The notes under the pieces were generated by a model. The model did not search any database. It was not told the DNA's origin and worked only from the letters and a program-made list of their open reading frames with translations. This document shows positions 27,114 to 36,512 of a stretch of 64,000 nt of DNA, one piece after another. The translations under genes and the position numbers were made by a program. Within the stretch, counting starts at the first letter, position 1; every line of letters begins with the position of its first letter. The DNA comes from Opitutales bacterium (GTDB lineage: Bacteria; Verrucomicrobiota; Verrucomicrobiia; Opitutales; UBA953). Where the stretch lies: positions 84,914 through 148,913 of the forward strand of contig JAFSAO010000010.1 of the NCBI GenBank assembly GCA_017440935.1, in the 5' to 3' direction.

Positions 27114-28073
27114 TTACTTCCGGCGCGGAGAAGGCGCTGTGCCGACGGAACGCACATACGCTTCAATGCCCGCGGCGATACCGGCGGCAATGCGTTCGCG
27201 CCCGTTTTTCGTCGAAACCAGCGCCGTGTCCGACGCATTGGTCAAAAAGCCGCATTCCACCAAAACGCCCGGGCATTTCAGTGTGCGCAAAACGGCAAAA
27301 TTCGCGTATTTCACGCCGCGATCTTCAGCGTCGGTTTTCGCGATGAGCGCCGAGTGAACCTTGAACGCGAGCAACGTGTTGAGCGGATCGCGTGCGTTCC
27401 CGTCGTCTGCGGCACTTTTCGCCGATCCGCCCGGATCGCCCGTCGAAGCCTCGCCCACGGGCGTCAACGCAAACGTTTCGATCCCGCGAGCCGAAGACGA
27501 AGACGCGGAATTGAGATGAATACTGACAAACAAATCCGCCCTCCAACGATTTGCACGCGCCGGGCGCTCCTGAAGCTCGAGCGTGGAATCTCCTTCGCGC
27601 GTGAGCAAAACCGTATAACCGCGCGCCTTCAAAATGCGAGCGACGCGCTTGGAAATATCCAGCACATAGTTTTTTTCAAACATTCCGCGCTTGTTCACCT
27701 TGCCCGGGTCGCGCCCGCCGTGCCCGGGATCAATTACGATACAACGCGGAGATTTCGTTTTCGGCGGAGCCACAATCGGCTCGATACGCTTTTCCCAATC
27801 GCGCTTTTTGAGGAAAAATTTTCCGTGTTCGAAGCTCGGGGAATGCCCGAGATAGAGCCGGGAACCGTTCACCAAAACATAGCGCTTGCGATCCTGAATT
27901 TCCACGCGAGTCGGACCTTTTCGCCACGACCCGACGCCGCGTTCCCGCGATTCGTTCTTCCCGAAGCCTTTTTCGCGAATTTCCGTATCGAAATTCACCA
28001 CCTGCGCCATCGCCGCGGGAACGCCGAAAACGATCCCGCAAAGGAGTATGAGCACTGCCGAGAAAAAACGCAT
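27114..28073 (-). CDS. N-acetylmuramoyl-L-alanine amidase (Amidase_3, AmiC-like)
   Basis: This 319-residue exported protein has a signal peptide (about 1-23), a linker domain to about residue 105 and a zinc amidase domain. Zinc ligands and catalytic residues are visible in order: IDPGHGGRDPGK (His), MFEKNYVLDISKRVA (Glu), LFVSIHLNSA (His) and VLVECGFLTN (catalytic Glu). It cleaves the amide between MurNAc and the stem peptide, for wall turnover or cell separation. It is located directly upstream of murJ in one operon. The tail after residue 310 is short and basic (SPRRK). Confidence 0.92.
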   Translation of the reverse strand: MRFFSAVLILLCGIVFGVPAAMAQVVNFDTEIREKGFGKNESRERGVGSWRKGPTRVEIQDRKRYVLVNGSRLYLGHSPSFEHGKFFLKKRDWEKRIEPIVAPPKTKSPRCIVIDPGHGGRDPGKVNKRGMFEKNYVLDISKRVARILKARGYTVLLTREGDSTLELQERPARANRWRADLFVSIHLNSASSSSARGIETFALTPVGEASTGDPGGSAKSAADDGNARDPLNTLLAFKVHSALIAKTDAEDRGVKYANFAVLRTLKCPGVLVECGFLTNASDTALVSTKNGRERIAAGIAAGIEAYVRSVGTAPSPRRK

Positions 28074-28198
28074 AGAAAATTTTCGGGCAGTATGCCCGTT
28101 TTTACGTTCCCGCGAAAGAAAAATAAAATCAGGTGGAGCGGAAGAATTTTCGGACGATTGCGTGCATTCGGTGAACGGCGACCGGAGACAAAGTCGGC

Positions 28199-28242
28199 GC
28201 GCTAAATTTCAATTTGCCGCATCTGCGGCACCGTTTTAGCAT
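28199..28242 (+). promoter_or_regulatory. hemB promoter with conserved upstream element
   Basis: GCGCTAAATTTCAATTTG (28199-28216) merges into a -35-like TTGCCG (28214-28219), with TAGCAT (28237-28242) 17 bases further. The hemB ATG is at 28249, so the transcript would be leaderless or nearly so. The element recurs at 21142 and 39017. Confidence 0.5.
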
Positions 28243-28248
28243 GGTCGC

Positions 28249-29265
28249 ATGAGATTCCAAAGTTTTGAAGGCGGATTGCGAATGCGCAGGCTCCGCGCAA
28301 GCGAAAGTATTCGCCGCATGGTTTGCGAAAACGAAGTGCGCCCGGAACACCTGATTTTGCCCGTGTTTTTGACGGACGGGAACGACAGCGAACCCGTTGC
28401 CTCAATGCCCGGCGTAACACGCCTAAGCATTCCCGCTCTCGTCGAAAAATGCCGCGAGCTTCTCGCGCTCGGCGTGCGCGGAATCGCCCCGTTCCCGAAA
28501 ACGCCCAACGAAAGAAAATCTCCCGCCGGAGAAGAATCCGCGAATCCGGATTGCCTCGTTTGCCGCGCCATCCGCGCCGTAAAAGCCGCCGTTCCCGAAA
28601 TGCTCATTTTCGCCGATATCGCACTCGATCCGTATACCACGCACGGGCACGACGGCATTTTAAACGCCGAAGAAACAGACGTGGACAACGATGCCACACT
28701 CGACGCGCTCGCTCAAATGGCGCTCAACAACGCACGCGCCGGAGCAGATTTCGTCGCGCCGTCCGACATGATGGACGGTCGCATCGCGCGCATCCGCAAA
28801 ACCTTGGACGCGAACGGATTTTCCCGCGTCGGCATCCTCGCCTACTCCGCCAAATACGCGTCGGCATTCTACGGCCCGTTTCGCGAAGCGGTCGGAAGCC
28901 GAAAAAAGGACTCGGGAAACGTCACCGGTCTCACCAAAAAAACGTATCAGCTCTCACCCGCGAATCGCCGCGAAGCCGTGCGCGAATCCTTACTCGACGA
29001 AGCCGAATGTGCCGATATGCTCATGGTCAAACCTGCTTTGCCGTATCTCGACATCTTGCGCGACGTGCGGGAACGCTCGCTTTTGCCGCTCGCGGCGTAT
29101 CAGGTTTCCGGCGAATATTCGCAAATCAAAGCCGCCGCGCAACTTGGCTTCCTCGACTACAAAGCCGTGCGTGATGAATCGTTGCTTGCCATTCGCCGCG
29201 CGGGTGCGGATATTATTTTGACTTACTTCGCCGAAGAATATGCCCGAGATTTCCGCAATGCCTGA
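28249..29265 (+). CDS. hemB: Delta-aminolevulinic acid dehydratase (porphobilinogen synthase)
   Basis: HemB condenses two ALA molecules to porphobilinogen in haem synthesis. The 338-residue protein has the N-terminal arm (RRLRASESIRRMVCE), the metal-loop DIALDPYTTHGHDGIL of Mg-dependent enzymes rather than the Cys-rich zinc loop, and the two Schiff-base lysine regions AYSAKYASAFYGPFREA (Lys near 202) and DMLMVKPALPYLD (Lys near 260). It overlaps uppS by eight bases, so the pair is an operon. Confidence 0.97.
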   Translation: MRFQSFEGGLRMRRLRASESIRRMVCENEVRPEHLILPVFLTDGNDSEPVASMPGVTRLSIPALVEKCRELLALGVRGIAPFPKTPNERKSPAGEESANPDCLVCRAIRAVKAAVPEMLIFADIALDPYTTHGHDGILNAEETDVDNDATLDALAQMALNNARAGADFVAPSDMMDGRIARIRKTLDANGFSRVGILAYSAKYASAFYGPFREAVGSRKKDSGNVTGLTKKTYQLSPANRREAVRESLLDEAECADMLMVKPALPYLDILRDVRERSLLPLAAYQVSGEYSQIKAAAQLGFLDYKAVRDESLLAIRRAGADIILTYFAEEYARDFRNA

Positions 29266-30004
29266 TTTTTCTCCCGGCGTTCCCGCCGACCGCTTGCCCG
29301 CGCACGTCGCGTTTATCATGGACGGGAACGGGCGCTGGGCAAAAGCGCGCGGACTGAACCGATTCGAGGGTCATCTTCGCGGCGTAAAAACCGTGATGGA
29401 AGTCGTGGAAAACTCTTTCCGTTTCGGCATCAAAACCGTAACACTTTACGCGTTTTCCACGGAAAACCAAACGCGCCCTGCCGAAGAAGTTGCGGCGCTG
29501 ATGAATCTCCTGAAAACGTTTATCGGAGAATACTTGCCCGATTTGCTGAAAAATGAGGTGCGCCTGCGCGTCATCGGCGATATTTCCTGGCTTCCGGAAG
29601 ACGTGGGCGCGGCGGTGAAAAACGCTGTTTCCCGGACGGAAAAATTTTCCGGACACACACTTGTCGTCGCGCTCAACTACTCTTCCCGCGACGAAATTTT
29701 GCGCGCCGTTTCCGCCTACGCAAAAGATGTCGCGGCGGGCACGCAAGCCACGGGAACGCCAAGCTGGGAAACATTTGCGGATTATTTGGACACGGCGGGC
29801 ATCTCCGATCCGGACCTGATTATCCGCACTTCGGGGGAATTGCGTTTGAGCAACTTTCTGCTTTTGCAGGCAGCTTATTCCGAATTTTACTTTTGCGACA
29901 CACTTTGGCCGGATTTTTCTAAGGAAGATTTGAAAAAAGCACTCGCGGATTACGCCTCGCGGGAACGCCGATTCGGAAAAACCGGAGAACAAATCCGCCG
30001 ATAA
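29258..30004 (+). CDS. uppS: Isoprenyl transferase (undecaprenyl diphosphate synthase)
   Basis: The 248-residue cis-prenyltransferase makes the C55 carrier for peptidoglycan and surface polysaccharides. Seen are FIMDGNGRWAKARG near residue 23 (catalytic Asp and P-loop), the ENQTRP segment following TLYAFSTE and the C-terminal RTSGELRLSNFLLLQAAYSEFYF (isopentenyl-PP binding). The chosen ATG overlaps the hemB stop (ATGCCTGA); another ATG six codons upstream would overlap more. Translational coupling with hemB is likely. Confidence 0.95.
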   Translation: MPDFSPGVPADRLPAHVAFIMDGNGRWAKARGLNRFEGHLRGVKTVMEVVENSFRFGIKTVTLYAFSTENQTRPAEEVAALMNLLKTFIGEYLPDLLKNEVRLRVIGDISWLPEDVGAAVKNAVSRTEKFSGHTLVVALNYSSRDEILRAVSAYAKDVAAGTQATGTPSWETFADYLDTAGISDPDLIIRTSGELRLSNFLLLQAAYSEFYFCDTLWPDFSKEDLKKALADYASRERRFGKTGEQIRR

Positions 30005-30093
30005 AAATCCGCGCTCCGTTCGGATTTAAAAGGAATCTCGAAAAACGAAACTCGCCGATTTTCCGTAAACGCAAATTTTGCCTTTTTGGAAAC

Positions 30094-30122
30094 TTGACTC
30101 GCTTGGTGGCGGTTTCTATCCT
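30094..30122 (+). promoter_or_regulatory. hppA promoter
   Basis: TTGACT (30094-30099) and TATCCT (30117-30122) are separated by 17 bases. The same -10 hexamer occurs at the CsoR-like promoter (11887). The gene start is 35 bases downstream. Confidence 0.6.
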
Positions 30123-30156
30123 TGCGGGAACGACTTCATTTTTCCGCTTCCCTTTT

Positions 30157-32484
30157 ATGCAAACAGACATCATTAACCAGCCCATCTTCTGGGCAATTCC
30201 CGCAGCTTCGGTTGTGGCTCTCGCATTCGCGGCGCATTTTTATCGCCAAATGATGAAATGCGATGAAGGCACGCCGACCATGAAACAGATCGCTCAGCAC
30301 GTCCGCTCGGGCGCGATGGCGTATCTTAAACAGCAATACAAAATCGTCGGAATCGTCTTCGTGATTCTGGCAGTTTTGTTCGCTGTTCTCGCAATGAAAG
30401 GACTGCAGAATCCGGTCGTTCCCGTGGCGTTCCTGACGGGCGGCTTCTTCTCCGGTCTCGCCGGCTTCTTCGGAATGAAGACGGCAACTTACGCGAGCGC
30501 GCGCACGGCAAACGCCGCGCAGGAATCGCTCAACGCCGGTCTTCGCGTCGCATTCCGTTCGGGCGCAGTTATGGGCTTGGTCGTTGTCGGTCTCGGGCTC
30601 CTCGATATTTCCCTTTGGGCGATTATTCTCGACTGCTGCACGCATTGGATTGACGAAACGGCGACGGGAACGCACAAGATGATCTTCATCACGACCACGA
30701 TGCTGACCTTCGGCATGGGTGCTTCGACGCAGGCGCTGTTCGCGCGCGTCGGCGGCGGTATTTACACGAAGGCTGCGGACGTCGGCGCGGACCTCGTCGG
30801 CAAGGTCGAAGCCGGAATTCCGGAAGACGACCCGCGCAATCCCGCCACCATCGCGGACAACGTGGGCGATAACGTCGGCGACGTCGCCGGCATGGGCGCG
30901 GACCTTTACGAATCCTACTGCGGTTCGATTCTCGCTACGGCGGCTCTCGGCGCGGCGGCATTCGTCGGCTTCAACGCGGATCCGAGCCTTTCCGTTGCCA
31001 TGCAAATTAAGGCAATCATGGCTCCGATGCTCATCGCGGCAATCGGTATTTTGCTTTCGATTTTCGGAATTTACCTCGTTCGCACGCAGGAAGGTGCGAC
31101 GATGAAAAACCTCCTCAGCGCGCTCGGTCGCGGCGTGAACGTTTCCTCCGCGCTCATCGTTGCGGCAACATTCGGCATTCTTTATCTTCTCAACATTCCG
31201 AACTGGGTCGGAGTTTCGCTCTCGGTCGTCGTCGGGCTACTCGCCGGGATTATCATCGGACAAGCGACGGAATACTACACCTCGCACACGTATAAACCGA
31301 CGCAGGGCATCGCGGAATCCGCGAAAACCGGTCCCGCGACGGTCATTATTTCCGGTATCGGCGTCGGAATGCTTTCCACCTGCATTCCCGTGGTTACGAT
31401 CGTTATCGCGATTGTGCTTTCGTTTATCTTCGCGGCGGGCGGCTTCGGTTTGGTCGAAGGCGTAACGCTTGCCAATGTTTTCTCCGCAAAAACGCTCGGG
31501 CTCGGTCTCTACGGGATCGGCATCGCGGCGGTCGGCATGCTCTCCACGCTCGGCATCACCCTCGCGACGGACGCTTACGGTCCCATCGCCGACAACGCCG
31601 GCGGGAACGCCGAAATGTCCGGTCTTGACCCGCAGGTGCGCAAACGCACGGACGCGCTCGACGCGCTCGGGAACACGACGGCGGCAACGGGCAAAGGCTT
31701 TGCCATCGGTTCCGCCGCGCTCACCGCGCTCGCGCTCCTCGCTTCCTACATCGAAGAAATCCGTATTGCGCTCGTTCGTATCGTCAAAACCGACGGGATC
31801 GAAGGGCTTCCGTCCGGCTTGCAACGCTTGGTTGAAGCGGATAACGGCGTGAACGCGCAAAATCTTTTGGAAAAAATTCAAACGGCAAGTTTCGTTGACT
31901 TCATGACGTGGTATGACGTGACGCTGATGAATCCGCGCGTGCTCGCCGGTATGTTCATCGGTTCCATGATGGCGTTCCTCTTCTGCGGTTTGACGATGAA
32001 TGCGGTCGGTCGTGCCGCGCAGAGTATGGTCGTTGAAGTCCGCCGCCAGTTTAAGGAAATTCCGGGCATTCTCGAAGGCACGGGAACGCCGGACTACGCG
32101 CGTTGCGTGGCGATTTCCACGAAGGGCGCTCAGCGCGAAATGCTGGTGCCGTCGCTCATCGCGATTGTCGTTCCGATTTTGACCGGTTTGGTTATCGGCA
32201 TTTCCGGCGTGATGGGCTTGCTCGTCGGCGGGCTCGCGGCGGGCTTCGTGCTCGCGGTGTTTATGGCAAATTCCGGCGGAGCTTGGGACAACGCCAAGAA
32301 ATACATCGAAGAAGGCAATTTCGGCGGCAAGCGTTCCGAATGCCATAAGGCGACGGTTGTCGGCGACACGGTCGGCGACCCGTTCAAAGACACGTCCGGG
32401 CCGAGCTTGAACATTCTCATCAAGCTCATGAGCATGGTCGCGATCGTCGTTGCCGGGCTCACTGCCGCTTGGTCGATTTTCTAA
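30157..32484 (+). CDS. hppA: Membrane-bound proton/sodium-translocating pyrophosphatase
   Basis: The 775-residue protein, with about 16 membrane segments, couples PPi hydrolysis to ion pumping. The PPi-binding segments are [19 protein letters not shown] and [42 protein letters not shown] has Ala at the position that separates potassium-dependent from potassium-independent enzymes, so this is probably the K+-dependent class. H+ versus Na+ cannot be judged by eye. The start is the ATG after the promoter; a TTG at 30094 is part of the -35 box. Monocistronic with its own terminator. Confidence 0.95.
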   Translation: MQTDIINQPIFWAIPAASVVALAFAAHFYRQMMKCDEGTPTMKQIAQHVRSGAMAYLKQQYKIVGIVFVILAVLFAVLAMKGLQNPVVPVAFLTGGFFSGLAGFFGMKTATYASARTANAAQESLNAGLRVAFRSGAVMGLVVVGLGLLDISLWAIILDCCTHWIDETATGTHKMIFITTTMLTFGMGASTQALFARVGGGIYTKAADVGADLVGKVEAGIPEDDPRNPATIADNVGDNVGDVAGMGADLYESYCGSILATAALGAAAFVGFNADPSLSVAMQIKAIMAPMLIAAIGILLSIFGIYLVRTQEGATMKNLLSALGRGVNVSSALIVAATFGILYLLNIPNWVGVSLSVVVGLLAGIIIGQATEYYTSHTYKPTQGIAESAKTGPATVIISGIGVGMLSTCIPVVTIVIAIVLSFIFAAGGFGLVEGVTLANVFSAKTLGLGLYGIGIAAVGMLSTLGITLATDAYGPIADNAGGNAEMSGLDPQVRKRTDALDALGNTTAATGKGFAIGSAALTALALLASYIEEIRIALVRIVKTDGIEGLPSGLQRLVEADNGVNAQNLLEKIQTASFVDFMTWYDVTLMNPRVLAGMFIGSMMAFLFCGLTMNAVGRAAQSMVVEVRRQFKEIPGILEGTGTPDYARCVAISTKGAQREMLVPSLIAIVVPILTGLVIGISGVMGLLVGGLAAGFVLAVFMANSGGAWDNAKKYIEEGNFGGKRSECHKATVVGDTVGDPFKDTSGPSLNILIKLMSMVAIVVAGLTAAWSIF

Positions 32485-32493
32485 TCGGAGATT

Positions 32494-32525
32494 TTAAATT
32501 GAAGATTAAAGATTAGAGGTTAAAG
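32494..32525. repeat. Degenerate heptamer array (TTAAAGA type)
   Basis: Units AAATTGA, AGATTAA, AGATTAG, AGGTTAA follow the hppA stop and precede its terminator, the same order as after htpG. Confidence 0.55.
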
Positions 32526-32529
32526 AAAG

Positions 32530-32566
32530 CGTTCCCGTGAGGATTCTCTCGCGGGAACGTTTTTTA
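32530..32566 (+). terminator. hppA terminator with inverted CGGGAACG pair
   Basis: CGTTCCCG (32530-32537) pairs with CGGGAACG (32552-32559), and a run of six T follows. Confidence 0.75.
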
Positions 32567-32627
32567 TTGTTCCGTTCCCGCGAGCGACGAGAGGGAAAAT
32601 ACATTTTTCATACTTGTGAATCCGTGA

Positions 32628-32657
32628 TTGATGTTTTGGCGCGTGAATCGTTATGCT
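32628..32657 (+). promoter_or_regulatory. Possible exosortase promoter
   Basis: TTGATG (32628-32633) and TATGCT (32652-32657) with an 18-base spacer, 17 bases before the exosortase ATG. Confidence 0.35.
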
Positions 32658-32674
32658 TTCCCGATAAAAATTAC

Positions 32675-33766
32675 ATGACTACCGTTTCTGCTGAAAAAAA
32701 ATCCGACAACACTCCGCTGCTCTTTGCCGCACTCGGCATCCTGATGTGTGCGATCGTCATCTGGGACCAACAATACTGCTGGTCCTCCAAGGACGATTAC
32801 ATTTTCGGTTACTTGGTGCCGTTCCTCTGTGCATTTGTCCTGAAAGAGCGGTATCATCTTTTGCGCGCGATTTTTACGGGAACACCGATTGAGGGAGCAA
32901 CGGACGAAAACGGGCAGCCGCTCGACGAGTTTTCGCCGCCGAAATTTATCCGCCCCGGAAAGAAATCGCCGTGGATTCTGGATGCGGTTTTTGCGTTGGG
33001 CACGCTTTTTTCGCTTCTGCTTTTTATCGCGGGAGGAATCGGCACGGCAATTTACGGCGCGGCGGCTGTAACGACGCACGAAAACACAATGGGCTTCATC
33101 GGTGCGGCGTTCGGGTTGGTATGGTTTGCCTCGGCAAAAGATTTTTCGGGAAATACGCTCGATTTGCGTTCCCGTCTGCGCGTGCTGATGATTTTTGTGT
33201 TCCCGATTTGCGTGTGGTTTGTATCCGGTCCGTTTACGTTCCTTGTCGACAGCCAGATCAAAACGTTGCTTTTGGACAAAGTCACGGCAACGGTGGTTTA
33301 TTTACTGAATCTCTTTGATTTCTCACTCGTTCAGGAAGGCAACATCATCGTGCTTCCGGGCGGAGATACCGTGGGCGTGGCGGACGCGTGCTCGGGGATT
33401 CGCTCGATGACGGCGTGCGTGTTTGCGGGGTCGTTTCTCGCGGCAATTTTCCTGCACACGCTGAAAAAGAAAGTGCTTTTTGTCGCCGTCTCAATTGCGT
33501 TTGCGCTGGTGCTGAACGTGTTGCGCACGAGTTTTCTCACGGTTTGGTCTCTGTGGCACGGCTCGAAAGCTCTGGAATACGATTTTTTCGGAAATCCGAC
33601 CGACAGCCTGAAATTCACACTTGGCACAGTGCACGACGTTGCCGGCTGGACCGCGATGATTATCACGTTTATCATGCTCCTGTGCCTCATTCCCGTCTTT
33701 AATCTGAAACTGACGAAAACCGACGAGGAAATGGGCATTGAGTTCATCGATGACGAAAAGAATTAA
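32675..33766 (+). CDS. Exosortase (PEP-CTERM transpeptidase)
   Basis: This 363-residue polytopic inner-membrane protein carries the exosortase triad: Cys239 in VADACSGIRSM, Arg284 in LNVLRTSF and His320 in TVHDVAGW. It would cleave PEP-CTERM tails and attach the proteins to the cell surface; likely clients in this window are the products at 1169-2125, 45406-46320 and 54617-57682. The start is the ATG before TTVSAEKKSDN; an upstream start would read through the terminator stem. The C-terminus ends in a short acidic tail. I do not see a system-specific companion gene beside it. Confidence 0.9.
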   Translation: MTTVSAEKKSDNTPLLFAALGILMCAIVIWDQQYCWSSKDDYIFGYLVPFLCAFVLKERYHLLRAIFTGTPIEGATDENGQPLDEFSPPKFIRPGKKSPWILDAVFALGTLFSLLLFIAGGIGTAIYGAAAVTTHENTMGFIGAAFGLVWFASAKDFSGNTLDLRSRLRVLMIFVFPICVWFVSGPFTFLVDSQIKTLLLDKVTATVVYLLNLFDFSLVQEGNIIVLPGGDTVGVADACSGIRSMTACVFAGSFLAAIFLHTLKKKVLFVAVSIAFALVLNVLRTSFLTVWSLWHGSKALEYDFFGNPTDSLKFTLGTVHDVAGWTAMIITFIMLLCLIPVFNLKLTKTDEEMGIEFIDDEKN

Positions 33767-33767
33767 A

Positions 33768-33842
33768 AATAATTGATGGTTGATAGTTGATAATTGAAGC
33801 CTGCCGCATCAAAAACTTTCAACTATCCGCTATCAACCGCCG
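33768..33842. repeat. Inverted heptamer arms (TTGATAA type)
   Basis: Left units TTGATGG, TTGATAG, TTGATAA, TTGAAGC; right, inverted, TTTCAAC, TATCCGC, TATCAAC. The spacer is about 16 bases. It separates the exosortase gene from the M60-like gene. Confidence 0.7.
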
Positions 33843-33880
33843 TCCTCATTTTCGATTCCCAAATTTTCCCATCCGCCCCA

Positions 33881-35989
33881 ATGCCCTACCCCAAACTTTT
33901 CCCGGCGCTCGTGTGCCTGATTGCCGCGAGCGTTCCCGCAACGATTTTTGCCGACCCGGAAACGCGGTTTGAAGACGAAACCGAAAGCGTTCCCGCAGAT
34001 TCCGAAGACACGACAACGGAAACCGAATCCGAAGCGGAAGAAGAAGTTTTCTCCGACGAAGAAGCCTCTGAAATTCCGGACGCCCCGCTAACCGACGTTC
34101 CCGCCGACGAAGACACGGACACACTCGAACCCGCCGACGACTCCGACGCGTTGCCCATGCCGGATTCCTTGCAGGCATGGGAAAATTCCCTCGACGCCAT
34201 CTACACTCCCGACGCGTTCGACCCTCCGATTCCCGTTTTCCCGGAACAGAAATCCGACCCGAAAATCGAAGTCAAGCGCGACGCGTTCAAGACCAAGCTC
34301 CGCACTGTCAGCAAATTCAAAGAAAAAGCTAAGCCGGAAGAAATCGACAAATGGTTTGCCGACGTAATGCCGACGCCCACCGACCCGCTTGCGCTCAGCA
34401 TCAACGCGGAATTACGGCGCGAAATCTCCGAAAAACTCGGCAACTACGAGCGCGTTCCCGTAAAGGAGGTGTTTCCGCACCCAAGCGCAAAATTTTTTCC
34501 CGGAGACGTTCCCGAAAAATTTAAACGCATCGGAAAAACTTTTTATCCCGACCCGAAAAAAGGCGGCTGGCAAAGCACGGGGCTTTACGCCGCGCCGGGC
34601 GAACGCGTCAAAGTCCGCGTGTCAAAATCTGCGCTTGCCGCCGGCTTACGCATCCGCATCGGAAGCCACTCGGACAATCTTCTCCAATCGCGCCAGCGCT
34701 ACTGGTATCGATTCCCGAAAATCACGCGCGATTTCGGCGTGCACGAACAGTCTTTTGAAATCGCGAGCGCGTTCGGCGGGCTGATTTACGTTTCCGCACC
34801 GCGCGGCAGAATTTCCGCACGCACGCAGATGATTTTCAGCGGCGTAGTCGAAGCTCCGTTTTTTGAGCTCGACGAAACCAAAGCCTCTCAATGGAACTAC
34901 ATCCGCTACGCTCCCGCACCGTGGGCGGAATTTGTCGGGAAAAACTTTGCGGCAACCATTCCCGCCGAAGAAGCCGCCGCCATCAACAACCCGGAAGAAA
35001 TCATTCGCTTTTGGGACAATGTTGTCGCCGAGTTGGACAAACTGACCGCCGGACCGAAGGAACGCACGCAACCGATTCGCTTCGTCGTTGACGTCGAAAC
35101 CAACGCCGCCGCCGGGCACGCCGGAGACCCGATCGTCGGCAACCGAATGTGGTCACGCGGCTACTGGGATTTAGAACAAATCCGCAAAGAAGGTTCGTGG
35201 GAACTTTTTCACGCTCTCGCGAAAAACGTGCTCAACGGGAAATGGGTTTTCCGCGGCGACCGCGACACGCCCGCCGCCCTGCTCGCACTTTACAGCATGG
35301 AAAAAACCACCGGACGCAAAGCGATTTCGTTTTTCGACGTTCCCGCGTTGCAATCCGCCTGCCTCGCTCGCCTCGAACGCGAAGAAACTGAGGAGAAAAA
35401 TAAAAAAGCCCTGCGGGAACGCCAAAAACACGAAGAACTTGAAAAAAAGGAACAACATAAAAAAATCCTGAAAGACAAAAGCTCCGGCAAAGGCAGACGG
35501 GAACGTGAAAAAGCCGCCGACGAAGCCGATGTCGAAGATTTCCGCCACGATCCCGGTGTGCCGTTCCAACGCCTCGCCGCGCTCCTGCCGATTATCGACG
35601 CCACGGGCTGGGACCCGCTCGCAAAGGTGTTCAAACTTTACACCGTGCGCAACCGCCTTCCGCTCTCCAACGAGGAAGACAAGCAACGCACGTTCGTCAT
35701 GCTCTGGTCGCAAACCACAAAGAAAAACCTTTCTCCGCATCTCGAAAAATTCGATTTCCCAAAACAAAACGGCGCCGGAAATTATCCGGACTTCGTTCCC
35801 GAAACTCTGCCTGAAAAGAGCGAGCTTCGTCCGGAAAAAGGCGGGACGGGCTTCCTCGGATATTCGCCGTTCCCGACGATTGCCGTTCTCAACGAAAATT
35901 ATCGCGTGCCGCAACTTCCCAAACCGGAAAAAACGGCGGGCAATCCGTTCGGCTCCGTCGCGGAAGAATCCGACGAAGAGGAAGACTAA
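33881..35989 (+). CDS. Secreted M60-like (enhancin-type) protein with degenerate metallopeptidase motif
   Basis: The protein has 702 residues with a signal peptide (about 1-24), a Glu/Asp/Thr-rich low-complexity stretch (25-90) and then a region resembling peptidase M60: STGLYAAPGERVKVRVS, GLRIRIGSHSDNL, FGGLIYVSAP, VVEAPFFELD, APAPWAEFVGKNF and FVVDVETNAAAGHAGDPIV. Where M60 enzymes carry HExxH in a GSWGxFHELGHNHQ context, this protein has GSWELFHALAKN (His444 kept, Glu to Ala, second His to Lys). The downstream Glu ligand region reads DTPAALLALY. It is therefore predicted to lack zinc-peptidase activity and may bind mucin-type glycopeptides. The C-terminus is a charged helix (about 490-540) and a domain I do not recognise. 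Confidence 0.7.
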   Translation: MPYPKLFPALVCLIAASVPATIFADPETRFEDETESVPADSEDTTTETESEAEEEVFSDEEASEIPDAPLTDVPADEDTDTLEPADDSDALPMPDSLQAWENSLDAIYTPDAFDPPIPVFPEQKSDPKIEVKRDAFKTKLRTVSKFKEKAKPEEIDKWFADVMPTPTDPLALSINAELRREISEKLGNYERVPVKEVFPHPSAKFFPGDVPEKFKRIGKTFYPDPKKGGWQSTGLYAAPGERVKVRVSKSALAAGLRIRIGSHSDNLLQSRQRYWYRFPKITRDFGVHEQSFEIASAFGGLIYVSAPRGRISARTQMIFSGVVEAPFFELDETKASQWNYIRYAPAPWAEFVGKNFAATIPAEEAAAINNPEEIIRFWDNVVAELDKLTAGPKERTQPIRFVVDVETNAAAGHAGDPIVGNRMWSRGYWDLEQIRKEGSWELFHALAKNVLNGKWVFRGDRDTPAALLALYSMEKTTGRKAISFFDVPALQSACLARLEREETEEKNKKALRERQKHEELEKKEQHKKILKDKSSGKGRREREKAADEADVEDFRHDPGVPFQRLAALLPIIDATGWDPLAKVFKLYTVRNRLPLSNEEDKQRTFVMLWSQTTKKNLSPHLEKFDFPKQNGAGNYPDFVPETLPEKSELRPEKGGTGFLGYSPFPTIAVLNENYRVPQLPKPEKTAGNPFGSVAEESDEEED

Positions 35990-36109
35990 AAACGGGCGAA
36001 CCGAAAACGCCACGCGCAGAGTTTTTATTCTCCTCGGGAGAATCGGCGTCTTCCGTTTTAAATTTTCCGCTTTAAGGGGCGCATTTTACCGCATAATATT
36101 TTTTGAACT

Positions 36110-36496
36110 ATGAAAGCTTACATTCTGATGGGGTCCGAGTCCGATATGCCGCACGCGGAAAAAATCGCGGAAGGGCTCAAAGCCGAAGGCGTCGATTTTG
36201 AATATTTCGTGCGTAGCGCGCACAAAGATCCGGTCGGTGTTTTCAATTATGTAAAAGCGCACGACGACGAACCGAAAGTCCTTTTCATTACCATCGCGGG
36301 ACGCTCCAATGCGCTCTCCGGCGTTGTTGCCGCCAACTCGAAAAAGCCCGTGCTCGCGTGCCCGCCGTTCAAGGACAAACTCGACTTCCTCGTGAACATC
36401 AATTCCACGCTGCAAATGCCGTCGAAGACGCCGGTGCTCACGGTTCTTGAACCGTCGAACTGCGCCCTCGCCGCCGCACGCATTTTGCAACAATAA
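36110..36496 (+). CDS. purE: Class II PurE (AIR carboxylase), short form
   Basis: This 128-residue protein begins LMGSESDMPHAEKIAEGLKA and contains VRSAHKDP, TIAGRSNALSGVV and CPPF. The AGRSNxLS...CPP pattern marks class II PurE, which carboxylates AIR directly with CO2 (as in animals and Treponema), unlike class I, which needs PurK. It ends at residue 128 after AAARILQQ, about 30 residues short of the C-terminal helix of typical class II enzymes. The start is the ATG after a gap from the M60-like gene. It may still form the octamer; the missing helix normally contacts a neighbour subunit. Confidence 0.85.
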   Translation: MKAYILMGSESDMPHAEKIAEGLKAEGVDFEYFVRSAHKDPVGVFNYVKAHDDEPKVLFITIAGRSNALSGVVAANSKKPVLACPPFKDKLDFLVNINSTLQMPSKTPVLTVLEPSNCALAAARILQQ

Positions 36497-36512
36497 ATCC
36501 GCACCTCCGTGC

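Noticed and set aside
30094..30156. TTG start adding 21 residues to HppA
   Set aside because: The TTG is the -35 box of a good promoter; the ATG at 30157 gives the expected N-terminus.
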